A stretch of DNA of 64,000 nt from Sphingobacterium cellulitidis (GCA_002245855.1 NOUX01000003.1:62001-126000); one strand, 5' to 3'; shown: positions 42,836 to 52,358, counted from the stretch's first letter. Numbers and translations: made by a program. Notes: generated by a model from the letters alone, not told the origin.

Positions 42836-43582
42836 TTATCGCTGCGTAACACTGCCACCAGATGACTTATTGATATCTTTGGTTTTTGGATTTCCAATAT
42901 ATTCAACCTTTCCTGCAGAACTTACATTGGCCGTTATTGAATTGCTAACCCCAATTATTAAACTCCCACCTGAGCTTGCATTAACTTCTAAATCCCCAGT
43001 CTTAAAGTTTTCTAGATTCCCTTTTCCATTGGACGATAAATCAAATTCACTATTTTTCGCTATCCCAGAAAGTGTTAAGTTTCCAGCACTTGACGCACTA
43101 ACCTGTAGTTCTTCTGTTTTCAATTCTCCACGCATCTTACCAGTAGAACTTAAATTAATTTCTGAAGATTGCGCTTCTATTTTGCCAGTAACTAAACTTC
43201 CCGATGAGGATAAATCCGCTCTAAAATTGTTTACACTAATTGGATCAAGGATTTCAAGAGAAGCAGCTGAACTTACTGAAATAGTTCTTACCATAGAATT
43301 ACTGTAAACAGTAACTTTAATAGGAGTCCTCGAATTGATTTGACTTCCTCTTTTTACTCGTATTTGGAGATCCCTCGAATTTACCACGGTTTCAATTTTT
43401 GAAAGATACTCTTGTTTAGATACATCTACCAGCACCTCATTCTTGGATGATTTTATGAATTTAACCTGAATTCCTGCTGAAACTGAAATCTCAGAAAAAC
43501 TCCCTATTTTCCTAGATTCTTTGTGTTGCGCATGAGCCATTGTAATAAAGGCCAACATAAGCATGCTAAGTGTTATTTTCAT
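42836..43582 (-). CDS. Head-GIN domain (DUF2807) secreted protein
   Basis: A 248-residue protein with a signal peptide (MKITLSMLMLAFITMAHA) and the DUF2807 pattern. It opens RKIGSFSEISVSAGIQVKFIKSSKNEVLVDV, then runs through parallel-beta-like repeats rich in Ser and Gly: ADLSSSGSLVTGKI, INLSSTGKMRGEL, VSASSAGNLTLSG, FDLSSNGKGNLE, VNASSGGSLIIG, NVSSAGKVEYIG. The family is annotated as putative auto-transporter adhesin head but is common as a free secreted protein. Function unknown. It is divergent from the Crp-like gene. Confidence 0.88.
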   Translation of the reverse strand: MKITLSMLMLAFITMAHAQHKESRKIGSFSEISVSAGIQVKFIKSSKNEVLVDVSKQEYLSKIETVVNSRDLQIRVKRGSQINSRTPIKVTVYSNSMVRTISVSSAASLEILDPISVNNFRADLSSSGSLVTGKIEAQSSEINLSSTGKMRGELKTEELQVSASSAGNLTLSGIAKNSEFDLSSNGKGNLENFKTGDLEVNASSGGSLIIGVSNSITANVSSAGKVEYIGNPKTKDINKSSGGSVTQR

Positions 43583-43774
43583 CTTTTAATTGATTAGTTC
43601 TTTTCTATCTGTTAGTTTCAGATATTATTCAATAAATGTAAAAATTATTAAATGAAATTTATCACCATTCTTTAATTCATTATGCTTGAACCTGAACTTA
43701 TAAATTATTGCTGATTTCATTTGTCTAGGCCAATAAAAAACAATATTTTCAAGGTTTATCTCAAGTGAGTTTCC

Positions 43775-44335
43775 ATGACTATTTTAAATTACTTTAAAGA
43801 TCTGTATCATATTAATGATGAAATTGAACAATTCTTTGATTCAATAATTGAAGTGAAGGAATATGCAAAGGGTGAAATCATCTTTGAACCAGGTGCTTAC
43901 TTAAAATATATTTATTTTATTGAGTCTGGTTTCACTAGAATTTACTATTATAAAAACAAAAGAGAAATTACCCATTATTTCTTCGGTCCTAATAGTTTTG
44001 GAACGGGCATTGAAAGTGTTTTTTATAAAAAACCATCGTTGTTTGGTTTTCAAGCTTTGGCTCCATCTAAGGTTTGCCGTATCCCTTTTGCAGCAATAGA
44101 TGAACTTGCAAACACAAATATTACTGTTAATAAAATCATTCAAAAAGTCCTCCTGGATTCCCTCATTAACTTTTCCAACAGGTTTTATAAAATGCAATTC
44201 GAAACAGCGCATGAAAGATACAACGCCCTGATCGAGGAAAATCCTGAATTATTTCAAAATGCCTCATTAGGTCATATTGCTTCCTATTTAGGAATCTCTC
44301 AACAAACACTTTCTGTAATACGTGGACTGAAATAA
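43775..44335 (+). CDS. Crp/Fnr-family transcriptional regulator
   Basis: A 186-residue protein with a cNMP-binding beta-roll (about 20-115: EYAKGEIIFEPGAYLKYIYFIESGFTRIYYYKNKREITHYFFGPNSFG). A long helix follows, then a short C-terminal HTH (HERYNALIEENPELFQNASLGHIASYLGISQQTLSVIR). It lacks an obvious cyclic-nucleotide Arg-Ser pair (FGE....RSA), so it may sense something else or bind constitutively. It lies directly upstream of the TolC export operon on the same strand and may control it. Confidence 0.88.
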   Translation: MTILNYFKDLYHINDEIEQFFDSIIEVKEYAKGEIIFEPGAYLKYIYFIESGFTRIYYYKNKREITHYFFGPNSFGTGIESVFYKKPSLFGFQALAPSKVCRIPFAAIDELANTNITVNKIIQKVLLDSLINFSNRFYKMQFETAHERYNALIEENPELFQNASLGHIASYLGISQQTLSVIRGLK

Positions 44336-44511
44336 TTTTTCCAGTCTCGAAATAATTTATTTCAACTAATATTTTTAATCTAAAACCTAGATTATCCTCT
44401 TTTTACACTAATATTTTTCCCAATAAGGTCTTTTTTAAGATATCTGAAAATTATTCCTATAAAACACTTGCATCTTTGTCTTGTTAAAAGATTAAGTCAA
44501 ACTAATTCAAA

Positions 44512-45903
44512 ATGGATTTTCGATTAAATAAAACCTTATCTAGCATAGCAATAATACTTATTACAAGTATGTCTGCCTTTGGCCAAGAAGGTCTGCAACC
44601 TTTTAAATCTCCTGTTGAGAAAGCAGTCTATCATAATAAATCATTCATCAATGCTAATTTGGAAAACCAAAAAGTCGCATTAGACCGTGAAAACGTAAGA
44701 GGTAAACTTTTACCTACGGTTTCCGCAAATGCAATGTATGGGTATTTAAATAGCAATATTGATTTGGATCTACCTACCAAGACCTTGCCTTTGCTAGGTT
44801 CTAGTATTTTTGATGGCTCTCAGCGAATGAATTTATCAACTCAGATTGGAATGGCTGGTGTTACTGCAACTCAAGTTATTTTTAGTGGCCTCCAAATTAC
44901 GAATGGACAAAAAGCGTTGGAACAAAAATTCAAAGCCCAACAGTTAATGACTGAAGCTGGTTACGACCAATTGGCACAAGAAATAATGCAAAGCTTTGAC
45001 CAATTGATGCTACTAAAAGAAGTAGATCTCTTGATTAATGATTCTGAAAAAAGATTGAATAAAGAACATCAAAAAGTAATCAAAGGTATTGAAAACGGCT
45101 TTGCAATCCCCTATGACCGCGATAAAATTAAACTCGCAATGCTCGAACTGGAAAGCAAAAAAGCAGAGGTACAAAGTAACAGGGAACTATTGTATTACAA
45201 ATTACAAGAATTGACAGGTATGAGCTTAGAGGAATTACAGGCTGTGAATTATCAGCTTGAAGAAATAAACCTCGAAATGAATTCTGCAAAACAAATGAAT
45301 AGAAAAGAGCTGGAAGCTTTAGAAGCATCTCAAAAAGCGTATGAATTTGTTCTTAAAAAAGAAAAAGGAGCTAAGCTGCCTCAAGTATTTGCTTTTGGAA
45401 ATATTTCTTACTTCAATGCTTTTGGAACCGATATGACTTTGAAAGATTTACCACACCTAGGTGATCTTAAATTAGAATCCAACCATTTGAGAATGGCTCC
45501 TAATTTTGCTCTTGGGGTAGGAATGAAATGGACAATCTTTGAAGGTAAAGCCCATAAAACTGCCATTGACAAAGCTAAACTTGACCTGCAAATCAACCAG
45601 AATAAATTGGAGGATACCAAAGAAAAACTATCCCTATTACAACGTAAAACAGAAGTCGACTATAATTTAGCATTGAAAAAAATCAATGTGAGTAATCAAC
45701 AAGTTGAAATTGCAAAAAATAACCTGCATTTGGCATCAAGACAGTTTGAAGAAGGATTATCTGACGTCACTGAACGATTGGAAGCTGAAAATGAATACTA
45801 TAAACAATCTCTAGGATTTTATAATCAAGTGCTGAGCCAACGAATTGCAGCTTCAGAATTATTAAAAGCAAACGGAAACTTATATCAAACCATCACGAAA
45901 TAA
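44512..45903 (+). CDS. TolC-family outer-membrane efflux protein
   Basis: A 463-residue protein with a signal peptide (LSSIAIILITSMSAFGQ) and the two OEP repeats: KVALDRENVRGKLLPTVSANAMYGYL then ATQVIFSGLQITNGQKALEQKFKAQQ, and the second half with AKLPQVFAFGNISYF, LGVGMKWTIFEGKAHKTAIDKAKLDLQINQNKLED and EGLSDVTERLEAENEYYKQSL. It forms the outer-membrane channel for the HlyD-type adaptor encoded two bases downstream. First gene of a three-gene export operon. Confidence 0.92.
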   Translation: MDFRLNKTLSSIAIILITSMSAFGQEGLQPFKSPVEKAVYHNKSFINANLENQKVALDRENVRGKLLPTVSANAMYGYLNSNIDLDLPTKTLPLLGSSIFDGSQRMNLSTQIGMAGVTATQVIFSGLQITNGQKALEQKFKAQQLMTEAGYDQLAQEIMQSFDQLMLLKEVDLLINDSEKRLNKEHQKVIKGIENGFAIPYDRDKIKLAMLELESKKAEVQSNRELLYYKLQELTGMSLEELQAVNYQLEEINLEMNSAKQMNRKELEALEASQKAYEFVLKKEKGAKLPQVFAFGNISYFNAFGTDMTLKDLPHLGDLKLESNHLRMAPNFALGVGMKWTIFEGKAHKTAIDKAKLDLQINQNKLEDTKEKLSLLQRKTEVDYNLALKKINVSNQQVEIAKNNLHLASRQFEEGLSDVTERLEAENEYYKQSLGFYNQVLSQRIAASELLKANGNLYQTITK

Positions 45904-45905
45904 TC

Positions 45906-46871
45906 ATGAAAAATATTATATACACTATTGCTGGACTTATTCTTTTACAAAGTTGTTCTGGGGACAAGCCTAATAAAGAAACCAAATTAGAAGGGAAAAT
46001 TGAAAGAGACCAAATCGCAGTCACCACCAAAATCCCTGGAAAAATTCAAAAAATCCTTGTTGAAGTAGGAGAGAGCGTGCATAAAGGTGATACTCTGATT
46101 GTTTTGGAACTTCCAGAGGTAGACGCAAAATCTATTCAGGCTGAAGGTGCACTTGCTGCTGCTCAAGCTCAATATGAAATGGCTGTAAAAGGGGCTACGG
46201 ATGGTCAAATGAAACAATTACATGCCAAAGTGGATGGGCTCAAAGAACAATATGACTTTGCGCAAAAATCCTTGGATCGTATGAATAACCTTCTGAAGGA
46301 TTCCTTGATCGCTCAACAGAAATACGATGAAGTTTATGCCAAATACCAAGGTGCAAAAAACCAATATCTTGCCGCACAAGCAGAATTGGCAGATGTACAA
46401 CATGGAGCTAGAATTGAACAACAACGAATGGCTTTAGGGCAAAAGGAACGTGCATTAGGTGCAGTGGATGAAGTAAATGTGGCCGCAAAAGAAAGATACA
46501 TCTTGGCTCCCCAAGATATGACCGTGGAAAATATCAACCTTCAAGTCGGTGAACTGGGTCTGGCGGGTTATAGTCTGGTTTCTGGTTATATTAATGATGC
46601 AACATTCTTTAGAGTGACTATCCCTGAAAGTAAAGTGAAAGAATTTACAAAAGGTCAGGAAAAAACATTGACTATCCCATATCTAGATAATAAAGAATTC
46701 AAAGCAACTGTAGAAACCATTAAGCCTTTGAGTTCTTATGCTAATATTTCAACAGCTTATCCTGACTTTGAAGAACAGGAAACATTATTTGAAGTGCATT
46801 TAAAACCCGTTAATAAACAAGAATCTAAAGATTTATTAACGAAAGCAACCTTCTTAGTCAAACAAAACTAA
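45906..46871 (+). CDS. HlyD-family membrane fusion lipoprotein
   Basis: A 321-residue lipoprotein adaptor (MKNIIYTIAGLILLQSC, Cys17). It has a half-lipoyl motif (VTTKIPGKIQKILVEVGESVHKGDTLIVLE), a helical hairpin (about 85-190, KSLDRMNNLLKDSLIAQQKYDEVYAKYQGA), then AKERYILAPQDMTVENINLQVGELGLAGYSL. The barrel part includes FRVTIPESKVKEFTKGQEKTLTIPYLDNKEFKATVETI. It is anchored by lipid rather than by a membrane helix. It is two bases after tolC and overlaps the permease start by one base. Confidence 0.9.
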   Translation: MKNIIYTIAGLILLQSCSGDKPNKETKLEGKIERDQIAVTTKIPGKIQKILVEVGESVHKGDTLIVLELPEVDAKSIQAEGALAAAQAQYEMAVKGATDGQMKQLHAKVDGLKEQYDFAQKSLDRMNNLLKDSLIAQQKYDEVYAKYQGAKNQYLAAQAELADVQHGARIEQQRMALGQKERALGAVDEVNVAAKERYILAPQDMTVENINLQVGELGLAGYSLVSGYINDATFFRVTIPESKVKEFTKGQEKTLTIPYLDNKEFKATVETIKPLSSYANISTAYPDFEEQETLFEVHLKPVNKQESKDLLTKATFLVKQN

Positions 46872-48049
46872 TGATAATGAAGAATTTTTGGAGTTTAATA
46901 ATTAGAGAATTCAAGCTTTTCTTTCAAAACAAGGTATTGCTTGTCTTATTCCTTGGTGCTCCTATACTTTATGGTGTATTAGTAGGAGGGGTCTATAAAA
47001 AAGGAAAAGTGACAAACCTACCGATTATCGTTGTGGATGAGGATAGAAGTCCCCTCAGTAGACAACTGATCGATATGTTTGAGGAAAACGAAGTAATTTA
47101 TGTAGCTAAGGTTTTGAATGATCCATTTAAAGCAAAAGACGAGGCTATGAAAACCGAATCAACAGTAGTGGTTCAAATTCCTCGAAACTTCTCCTCTGAT
47201 ATCAATTATAATAGAAGTACAGAGTTAACATTGTTTGTCAATGCATCAAATACCCTGACATCAAATTATGCAATGATGGCTGTAAATGTCGCAGCTTCAA
47301 CATTGAAAGCAGGGATTCAAATTAAAGCTCAACAAAAGAAAGGTGTCCCTGAATTTGTTGCCTCTAAACAGTTTGAACCCTTTAAAATTACCATGATCAA
47401 GCAGAATATCAGAAGTGGAAACTATTTGTACTTTATGCTTCCCGGGGTATTATTGACGGTTCTACAACAAGTAATGATGTTGGGATTAGCACTTAGTTTT
47501 GCCTCTGAATTTGAAAATGGAACCTTTAATGAACTAGTAGCGAAATCAAAAAATGTATTTCTATTGATCCTGGTTAAGATTCTTCCTTACATTCTAATGT
47601 CCATATTGATTTTTATCCTTTATTATGGTTATTCAATATGGTATAGGATGCCTTTGGAATTAGATGGCTGGACTTTCTTTGGATCTACAATGCTGTTTTT
47701 ATTAGCCGTGAGTTTCATCGGAATTTTAGTAAGTATAGCTATTCCAAGTCAATTGAAAGCCACTGAAATCCTTATGGTTATTGCAACCCCAAGTTTTATT
47801 TTGAGTGGTTTTACTTGGCCCCTAAGCCAAATGCCTGAATGGGTGGTTGCTATCGCTAAAATGATACCCCTAACTCATTATCTGCAGATTTTTAGAACAT
47901 TGATGATCGAAAAAGGCACTTCTGCATATATCCAGGGTCCAATCATTGGTCTGGCACTTATTGCAGTAATTACGCTAATCGCATCCATAATATTATTGCA
48001 GTTGAAAATTAATAAAGCAAAAAAAGAAAAAGTAATTGTGACTGAATAA
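46871..48049 (+). CDS. ABC-2 type permease (YhhJ/DrrB-like)
   Basis: A 392-residue permease. One membrane helix at the N-terminus (about 22-43, LLVLFLGAPILYGVLVGGVY) and a large periplasmic domain (about 45-185: PIIVVDEDRSPLSRQLIDMFEENEV). Five further helices include LPGVLLTVLQQVMMLGLALSFASEFENGT and the ABC2 signature ATPSFILSGFTWPLSQMPEWV. This is the YhhJ/ABC2_membrane_3 architecture. No ATPase or second permease follows; a terminator does. Either the ATPase is elsewhere or the operon is reduced. Met3 (46877) is an alternative start. Confidence 0.88.
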   Translation: MIMKNFWSLIIREFKLFFQNKVLLVLFLGAPILYGVLVGGVYKKGKVTNLPIIVVDEDRSPLSRQLIDMFEENEVIYVAKVLNDPFKAKDEAMKTESTVVVQIPRNFSSDINYNRSTELTLFVNASNTLTSNYAMMAVNVAASTLKAGIQIKAQQKKGVPEFVASKQFEPFKITMIKQNIRSGNYLYFMLPGVLLTVLQQVMMLGLALSFASEFENGTFNELVAKSKNVFLLILVKILPYILMSILIFILYYGYSIWYRMPLELDGWTFFGSTMLFLLAVSFIGILVSIAIPSQLKATEILMVIATPSFILSGFTWPLSQMPEWVVAIAKMIPLTHYLQIFRTLMIEKGTSAYIQGPIIGLALIAVITLIASIILLQLKINKAKKEKVIVTE

Positions 48050-48086
48050 CTAAATCCTAGGATTATGATTTCTAGGTAATACCTAC

Positions 48087-48131
48087 AAAAAATGTCCATT
48101 CAAGATTTTAATCTTCTGAATGGACATTTTT
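48087..48131 (+). terminator. Bidirectional terminator after the export operon
   Basis: AAAAATGTCCATTCA and TGAATGGACATTTTT form a 15-base stem around an inner AGAT/ATCT pair. It lies between convergent genes. Confidence 0.88.
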
Positions 48132-48153
48132 TATAGCGCTTTAGCCTAATTTT

Positions 48154-48777
48154 TTATTTGGCTTTAATCTCAACTGATCCCTCTTTTCCAGGTGATCCAG
48201 AATAGACCTGACCTTGTGGAATTCCACGTAAACCCGGGGGCGACATCGATATCCGACTATAAATTTGACCTATTTCACTTGTTGGATTAACTCTTAATCC
48301 ACCTTGTTGAACATCAACAAATAAATAATTTGTCGCTTTTTTATCTTTTGTCTGTGGTACTATCGCAGATGCATCATAATTGATTTTTACATTACCACCA
48401 TCTCCATTTGGAAAAGTTCTTGTGCCATTGAAAGCATCAATCCCTCTGGCAATAACAAATAAAGAACCTAACTTGTTAAAACGGACATCAATATCAAAAT
48501 TGGTCGCATTATTCTTGCTGTCTTGTCCCGTAATCACAACATTCTTTCCTATCTCTGCATATCCAATATCCAATTTTACATCCTTCTTCGCATAAAATTC
48601 CAACTTGGACTTATCCTTCATAATTAAAGTGTCAATCTTTAATATCATGGATGAGTCTCCTCTGTTGTAAATTTTCTTATCTTTTCTTCCTAATTCTAAT
48701 TTGGATATATGTTGAACTTCTTGAGAATAACCTAAGAAGCTCCCTAAAAGTAGAGCTAAACTTAATACATATTTCAT
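48154..48777 (-). CDS. Hypothetical secreted protein (207 aa)
   Basis: A signal peptide (MKYVLSLALLLGSFLGYSQ) precedes a beta-rich domain containing YNRGDSSMILKIDTLIMKDKSKLEFYAKKDVKLDIGYAEIGKNVVITGQDSKN. The pattern is like a small right-handed beta-helix or filamentous haemagglutinin-type repeat. The tail is Gly/Pro-rich (SPPGLRGIPQGQVYSGSPGKEGS), with a collagen-like look. The family is not recognised. It has a good Shine-Dalgarno (AGGAGG) seven to eight bases before ATG, unusual for this phylum. It lies downstream of lpxB on the same strand. Confidence 0.65.
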   Translation of the reverse strand: MKYVLSLALLLGSFLGYSQEVQHISKLELGRKDKKIYNRGDSSMILKIDTLIMKDKSKLEFYAKKDVKLDIGYAEIGKNVVITGQDSKNNATNFDIDVRFNKLGSLFVIARGIDAFNGTRTFPNGDGGNVKINYDASAIVPQTKDKKATNYLFVDVQQGGLRVNPTSEIGQIYSRISMSPPGLRGIPQGQVYSGSPGKEGSVEIKAK

Positions 48778-48784
48778 TTTATTT

Positions 48785-48790
48785 TCCTCC
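48785..48790 (-). promoter_or_regulatory. Strong Shine-Dalgarno AGGAGG before 48154-48777
   Basis: On the minus strand the leader reads TAGGAGGAAAATAAAATG, a perfect anti-SD match at ideal spacing. Most genes in this window have only A-rich leaders, so the start at 48777 is well supported. Confidence 0.7.
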
Positions 48791-48821
48791 TAGTTATAGG
48801 ACAATTTATTGATAGAAAAGT

Positions 48822-49940
48822 TTAATTTTCTGATTTCATATATTCAACAATCAATTTTGCCGTTTTTTCTGATGCTCCTGGAGTACCCATCTTCTCTATT
48901 AGCACATCATAATTCTCTAAAACACTCGCCCTATGCTCTGGGTCTGTAATCAATTGACCCAATTCATCAGCAATATTCGCAGTAGTGCATTCCTTCTGAA
49001 TTAATTCAATAACAGATAGATAATCATTGATCAGATTTACCAAAGAAATAAATCTCACCTTGATTACCTGTTTCGCAATCATTACCGAAATTGGATTAGC
49101 TTTATATACAACTACCTGAGGAACTCTTAATAATGCTGTTTCCAAAGTCGCTGTCCCACTGGTTACTGCCGCTGCTTCTGAATGTTTTAATAAATCATAG
49201 GTCTGATCAAATAATACCTTGATAGGGTAGTCCCCGATATAGCGTTCGTATAAGCTAATATCAATGTTTGGTGCTCCTGCAATAACCAATTGGTGAACTG
49301 GAAATCGATGGTATAATTCAACCATTTCCGGTAGAAGATGTTCAATCTCCATTTTTCTGCTTCCCGGAAGTAAGGCTATGATGGGGTTATTTCCTAATCC
49401 ATTCTTTTCTCGGAAATCTGCTTGAAATTCATAGGCTGAAATGGCATCCAGCAATGGATTCCCTACATAGTCAACATGATATCTGAATTCCTTATAAAAT
49501 TTCACCTCAAATGGTAGGATACAAAACATATGGTCAACAACCTTTTTAATTTTATAAACCCTATTCACATTCCAAGCCCATATTTTTGGGGAAATATAAT
49601 AATTTACAGATATCCCAATTTTTTTCGCAAACTCCGCAATCTTCATATTGAAGCCCGGAAAATCGATGAGAATTAAACTATCAGGCCGTACCTTTTGTAA
49701 ATCTGCTTTGACTTTCTTTAAGTTTCTAGAAATACTCCTTAAATTCATCAAAACTTCCACAAAACCCATAAATGCCATCTCCGAGGTATGGATCAAAACT
49801 GGAACGCCAGCAGCTTCCTGCATCTGATCGCCTCCAACTATATGAAATTCCGCCTCCGGATCTTCTTTTTTTAATGCTTTTATCAGGTTCGCTCCATGTA
49901 GATCGCCTGAGGTTTCGCCAGCTATTAAGTAATACTTCAT
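48822..49940 (-). CDS. lpxB: Lipid-A-disaccharide synthase LpxB
   Basis: A 372-residue GT19 enzyme of standard length. The start is MKYYLIAGETSGDLHGANLIKALK, with GEASGD-type GETSGD. Then come FMGFVEVLMNL, LILIDFPGFNMKIA, YYISPKIWAWNVNRVYKIKK, ILPFEVKFYKEF, DYVGNPLLD, ALLPGSRKMEIEHLLPEM and SGTATLETALLRVPQVVVYK. It condenses UDP-diacylglucosamine with lipid X on the inner membrane in lipid A synthesis. A single gene here, away from other lpx genes. Confidence 0.96.
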   Translation of the reverse strand: MKYYLIAGETSGDLHGANLIKALKKEDPEAEFHIVGGDQMQEAAGVPVLIHTSEMAFMGFVEVLMNLRSISRNLKKVKADLQKVRPDSLILIDFPGFNMKIAEFAKKIGISVNYYISPKIWAWNVNRVYKIKKVVDHMFCILPFEVKFYKEFRYHVDYVGNPLLDAISAYEFQADFREKNGLGNNPIIALLPGSRKMEIEHLLPEMVELYHRFPVHQLVIAGAPNIDISLYERYIGDYPIKVLFDQTYDLLKHSEAAAVTSGTATLETALLRVPQVVVYKANPISVMIAKQVIKVRFISLVNLINDYLSVIELIQKECTTANIADELGQLITDPEHRASVLENYDVLIEKMGTPGASEKTAKLIVEYMKSEN

Positions 49941-50019
49941 TGCAATAATTAATCTTTAAAGATAAGGATTCTTATTACCATGATGCAATATTTCAGGAAA
50001 TTCCATAGGATAAAATAAC

Positions 50020-50046
50020 AAAGGCCGCAAATGAATTGCAGCCTTT
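50020..50046 (-). terminator. Terminator after the porin gene
   Basis: On the minus strand AAAGGCTGCAA and TTGCGGCCTTT pair around TTCAT, followed by GTTATTTT, about 25 bases past the porin stop. Confidence 0.8.
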
Positions 50047-50067
50047 CAAATATTTTTATGAGAATGA

Positions 50068-51270
50068 TTAAATTCCTAACTCTACTTGGAACATAGCTCC
50101 CCAAGAACTTTTGTCATTATGGTTGTTAAAATTACCATCCTTAAAGGTATAGGTGCCGTTCAATTGGAACTTTAAACGGTGTGCTTTCATATATTTGGTT
50201 AATCCTAATTCCATCACCTCCGTTTGTCTTTCAAATGCTCGGATATCTTTATGAGGCTCTACATAAGTATAGCGTCCTGCTACTTCATAACCATGGTTCA
50301 ATAGGTATGAAACTTGTTGATTGATACCCCAACCTTTATAAGCAACAGTTTCTTGTGGTGTTTCTTCATCCGTTACGTTGAATGGATTATCTACATCCCT
50401 ACGCATGTATTCAGCCTGATATGCAAAACCATTATATTTAAATATCGCATCCGCAAAAGCGATTTTGAAGGTAAATGGATTCTTTACAAATCTTCCTAAT
50501 TGACCCGCTTCACGCTTTGTTCTGTCATTGTAACTATAACCTCCACCAATCGATAATTTAGGAGTTTCTTCACGTTCTAAATCACCCTCCTGATAGTCAT
50601 TATCATTTGTGAAATCACCTAATGGTAAAAACTCAATTCTACCTATATAAGCAAGTCCTGGATCAGTAGATGCTGCCGCACGACCTTCTCCTGTTGAAAC
50701 GGCAGCCTTCGCATTGAATGGCATATCGCCAATCTTCTTACTTAAATTCAAGGATACCCCAAAGTCACGGTCCAAGGTGAAGTTTTCATTTACTATTGAA
50801 CGGTCCGCAAATTGTAACTGTCCCGAGGAATTTACACGCTGACGGTTTCCAGGTAATTTATTCTGACCAAAGGACACATAAAAATCATCCGTGAAATTAT
50901 AAAACATGACCGCATCCCTAACAATATTAGGAATTTTAGTGTCATCGTAATCTTGATCACTGCGGGTGAATGCTAATTGTACTGAATATGAAATCTTTGG
51001 AGTATAAATATATCCATCCATACGCATCCGTAGCCTTCTAATCCGTGCATCAAATTTCCCGTCATCTAAATCATTAAGCTCTTGTTTAAATCCTAATCGA
51101 TTCTGCATTCTAAAGCGAAAGTTGATATAGAATAAGGAGTCATTAGATTTGTACTGTATTCCCTTAAAATTTAAAATTGTCGCTCGGTCATCTCGTTCCT
51201 GAGCTTGGACCATAAAAATTCCAAGAAAAAGTAGGACCAATGATAAACTGATGTGTTTTAGGTTTCTCAT
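50068..51270 (-). CDS. Phosphate-selective porin O/P-like outer-membrane protein
   Basis: A 400-residue beta-barrel with a signal peptide (MRNLKHISLSLVLLFLGIFMVQAQ). OprO/OprP-type features are FRFRMQNRLGF, DDGKFDARIRRLRMRMDGYIYTPKISYSVQLAF, then FYVSFGQNKLPGNRQRVNSSGQLQFADRSIVNENF, and a C-terminal FQVEL-type strand (FQVELGI). Porin_O_P proteins let anions or other small solutes through the outer membrane. The start is one base after the agmatine deiminase stop, so both come from one transcript. A role in taking up the agmatine pathway substrate is only inferred. Confidence 0.88.
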   Translation of the reverse strand: MRNLKHISLSLVLLFLGIFMVQAQERDDRATILNFKGIQYKSNDSLFYINFRFRMQNRLGFKQELNDLDDGKFDARIRRLRMRMDGYIYTPKISYSVQLAFTRSDQDYDDTKIPNIVRDAVMFYNFTDDFYVSFGQNKLPGNRQRVNSSGQLQFADRSIVNENFTLDRDFGVSLNLSKKIGDMPFNAKAAVSTGEGRAAASTDPGLAYIGRIEFLPLGDFTNDNDYQEGDLEREETPKLSIGGGYSYNDRTKREAGQLGRFVKNPFTFKIAFADAIFKYNGFAYQAEYMRRDVDNPFNVTDEETPQETVAYKGWGINQQVSYLLNHGYEVAGRYTYVEPHKDIRAFERQTEVMELGLTKYMKAHRLKFQLNGTYTFKDGNFNNHNDKSSWGAMFQVELGI

Positions 51271-51271
51271 A

Positions 51272-52345
51272 TTATATTGAAGGTTCTTGTTGACTTAAAC
51301 AATGGAAACTTCCCAATCCCCAAATGATATCAACCGAGTCAATACCAACTACCTTTCTGTCCGGGAAACAACCTTGTATTATTTCTAGTGCTTTTTGATC
51401 ATTCTTGTCATTGAAGATAGGTACTACTACCACCTTATTTGCAATATAGAAATTTGCATAGGAGGCAGGTAACCTTTGATCTTCATATTCTACTGGACGT
51501 GGCATCGGAAGCTCTACAACTTTTAATGACCTACCATCCTTTAATTTCATGCTTCTTAAATTCTCTAAATTCTCCTGAAGAAGTTCGTAATTTTCATCAT
51601 TCTTGTCTTCTTCAACTACCGTTAAAACGGTGTCTTCTGAAACAAACCTACTGATATCATCAATGTGCCCATCTGTATCATCCCCTACAATACCATCGCC
51701 TAACCAAAGAACTTGTTCTTGACCATAGTAATCCTTCAAATATCCCTCTATTTGCTCCTTAGTAAGCTGAGGATTTCTATTCTCATTCAATAAACATGCC
51801 TTGGTGGTTAAAATTGTGCCCTTGCCATTAAATTCAACTGAGCCTCCTTCCATAACAATTGGAGGAGTGAACAGTTTTAAATTAAATTCTTTAGCAATTT
51901 CCGTTGGTACCACATCATCCAAATCAAATGGAGGATATTTTCCTCCCCATGCATTGTAACCCCAGTCTACAATTGCTTTTTCCCCAGTTTGACGGTTGAT
52001 TACAAAGGCCGGTCCATGATCGCGACACCAAGCATCATTGGTCGGGTTGAAATAAAAACTAATGTTTTCCATTTTTGCCCCAGATTTCTCAATGTGAGAA
52101 ATTGCAAATGCTTTCATTTCTTCATCCTTAACATTGATCCGAACCAATTGGTCTTCCGCAACTAATTTGATGAATTCTGAATAGGGAGAATATATCGTAT
52201 CTATCTTTCCAGGCCAAGATTCTTCCTTATGTGGCCAACTTAACCAAAGGGCATCTTGTAATTCCCACTCCGCAGGAAATTCAAAACCTTGTCCCTTGGG
52301 TGTATCTTCGTATTTATATAAATCTGAGTTAATATGTGTCGTCAT
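51272..52345 (-). CDS. aguA: Agmatine deiminase (agmatine iminohydrolase)
   Basis: A 357-residue guanidino-modifying enzyme of the PPAD family. Motifs include FPAEWELQDALWLSWPHKEESWPG, NDAWCRDHGPAFV, VDWGYNAWGGKYPP, VMEGGSVEFNGKGTILTT, GDGIVGDDTDGHIDD and the C-terminal catalytic Cys in WGLGSFHCLSQQEP. It converts agmatine to N-carbamoylputrescine and ammonia in the cytoplasm, the first step of the arginine-decarboxylase route to putrescine. aguB lies 71 bases upstream on the same strand, and the porin gene follows after one base. Confidence 0.95.
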   Translation of the reverse strand: MTTHINSDLYKYEDTPKGQGFEFPAEWELQDALWLSWPHKEESWPGKIDTIYSPYSEFIKLVAEDQLVRINVKDEEMKAFAISHIEKSGAKMENISFYFNPTNDAWCRDHGPAFVINRQTGEKAIVDWGYNAWGGKYPPFDLDDVVPTEIAKEFNLKLFTPPIVMEGGSVEFNGKGTILTTKACLLNENRNPQLTKEQIEGYLKDYYGQEQVLWLGDGIVGDDTDGHIDDISRFVSEDTVLTVVEEDKNDENYELLQENLENLRSMKLKDGRSLKVVELPMPRPVEYEDQRLPASYANFYIANKVVVVPIFNDKNDQKALEIIQGCFPDRKVVGIDSVDIIWGLGSFHCLSQQEPSI

Positions 52346-52358
52346 CTTAAATTAACGT

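Noticed and set aside
42870..43307. 145-codon plus-strand ORF opposite the head-GIN gene
   Set aside because: Low-complexity mirror of the Ser/Gly repeats; no start signal or plausible protein.
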